DNA of 15,998 bases from an uncultured Burkholderiales bacterium (GTDB taxonomy: Bacteria; Pseudomonadota; Gammaproteobacteria; Burkholderiales; Burkholderiaceae_D). The translations under genes were made by a program, and so were the position numbers. The stretch spans positions 2,214-18,211 of the forward strand of contig CALMOR010000056.1 in NCBI GenBank assembly GCA_937872165.1, given 5' to 3'. The notes under the pieces are model-generated. The model was not told the origin of the DNA, did no database searches, and saw only the letters and a list, made by a program, of their open reading frames with translations. Positions within the stretch are counted from its first letter, which is position 1, and every line of letters starts with the position of its first letter. This document shows, one piece after another, positions 15,601-15,998 of this stretch.

Positions 15601-15998
15601 ATGAAGCTCCTGGCCTCGTGCGCACGGCCCCGCCGTCCGATGGCCACGGTGATCGCGCGCGTCGCGGTCGTGGCGCTCGCGGTGCTCATCGCACCGCTCT
15701 GCGCCGAAGCGGGCGGACCATCGGACCGACCGGTCCGCGACGGGTCCGCGAATGACGGGACGACCGACCGCTTCATCGTCAAGCTCCGCGATGCTTCGGC
15801 CGACGCGCCGGCCCGCATCGCGGCGATCGCCGGCCGCATCGGCGGCCGCTTCGCGTACCTGCGGGCGATGTCGGGCGGAGCCCACGTGCTTCGACTCATG
15901 CGGACGCCTCCCGCCGCGGCAGCCGCGGCGCGGACGCAAGCCGAGACCTCCCGCCTGGTGGCGCAGCAGTTGATGCTCGATCCCGAGATCGCCTACGC
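15601..15998 (+). CDS. Probable S8 (subtilisin-like) serine protease precursor, N-terminal part (cut by window edge)
   Basis: The first 132 codons are present and the frame is open to the window end. They show a signal peptide (basic RPRRP, hydrophobic VARVAVVALAVLIAPL-like core, then CAEAGG) followed by an inhibitor-type propeptide: DRFIVKLRD, RAMSGGAHVLRL and LMLDPEIAYA. This pattern, an IVKxRD strand, MSGGAHVL and DPxIxYA, is what I know from the propeptides of secreted S8 peptidases in betaproteobacteria. The catalytic domain and its Asp/His/Ser triad are outside the window, so the call is an inference. The start is supported by GAGGAG (15589-15594) 6 nt upstream; another ATG lies at 15595 (too close to that site) and one at 15640. 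The 51-bp spacing from the hydrolase gene suggests shared transcription of two exported hydrolases. Confidence 0.75.
   Translation, partial: MKLLASCARPRRPMATVIARVAVVALAVLIAPLCAEAGGPSDRPVRDGSANDGTTDRFIVKLRDASADAPARIAAIAGRIGGRFAYLRAMSGGAHVLRLMRTPPAAAAAARTQAETSRLVAQQLMLDPEIAY

Noticed and set aside
13465..15939. 824-codon minus-strand frame opposite the hydrolase and protease genes
   Set aside because: It is antisense to two genes with signal peptides, ribosome sites and family motifs, and is Arg/Val-rich low complexity.

Overview
This is an ordinary-looking, GC-rich chromosomal window from a betaproteobacterium, most likely Burkholderiales- or Nitrosomonadales-like. Three things support this: uniformly GC-rich codon use, the linked sets def-fmt-rsmB-DUF4390-ntrY and lysM-dprA-smg-topB (a layout I know from that class), and a 3-hydroxybutyrate-oligomer hydrolase, which fits a polyhydroxybutyrate user. 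I see no rRNA, tRNA, CRISPR array, insertion sequence or prophage gene.

Left half (1-7322) is all on the minus strand. Read in transcription order it is: def (peptide deformylase), fmt (Met-tRNA formyltransferase), a GT4 glycosyltransferase, a LysE/RhtB-type exporter, rsmB (16S rRNA m5C967 methyltransferase), a DUF4390 protein, and the first 539 codons of the sensor kinase NtrY, cut by the window edge. def and fmt are the two enzymes of the formyl-methionine cycle, rsmB modifies the ribosome, and DUF4390-NtrY leads into nitrogen-regulation two-component genes. The glycosyltransferase and exporter look like a later insertion between fmt and rsmB.

A 127-bp AT-rich divergent intergenic region (7323-7449) separates def from the plus-strand half. 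That half carries a secreted LysM protein, dprA (transformation and recombination mediator), smg (DUF494) and topB (topoisomerase III with two Cys4 zinc sites and a basic tail). A secreted pair follows: a lipoprotein 3-hydroxybutyrate-oligomer hydrolase and the first 132 codons of a probable S8 (subtilisin-type) protease.

The regulatory layer holds the less expected signals. smg has a good sigma-70-type promoter placed so that its transcript would be leaderless or nearly so. topB has its own promoter and a leader of about 118 nt with a long hairpin and a mutually exclusive smaller one. def lacks a Shine-Dalgarno sequence and has a -10-like box 6 nt before its ATG. No undescribed multi-gene system is evident; the most testable novelty is the topB leader.
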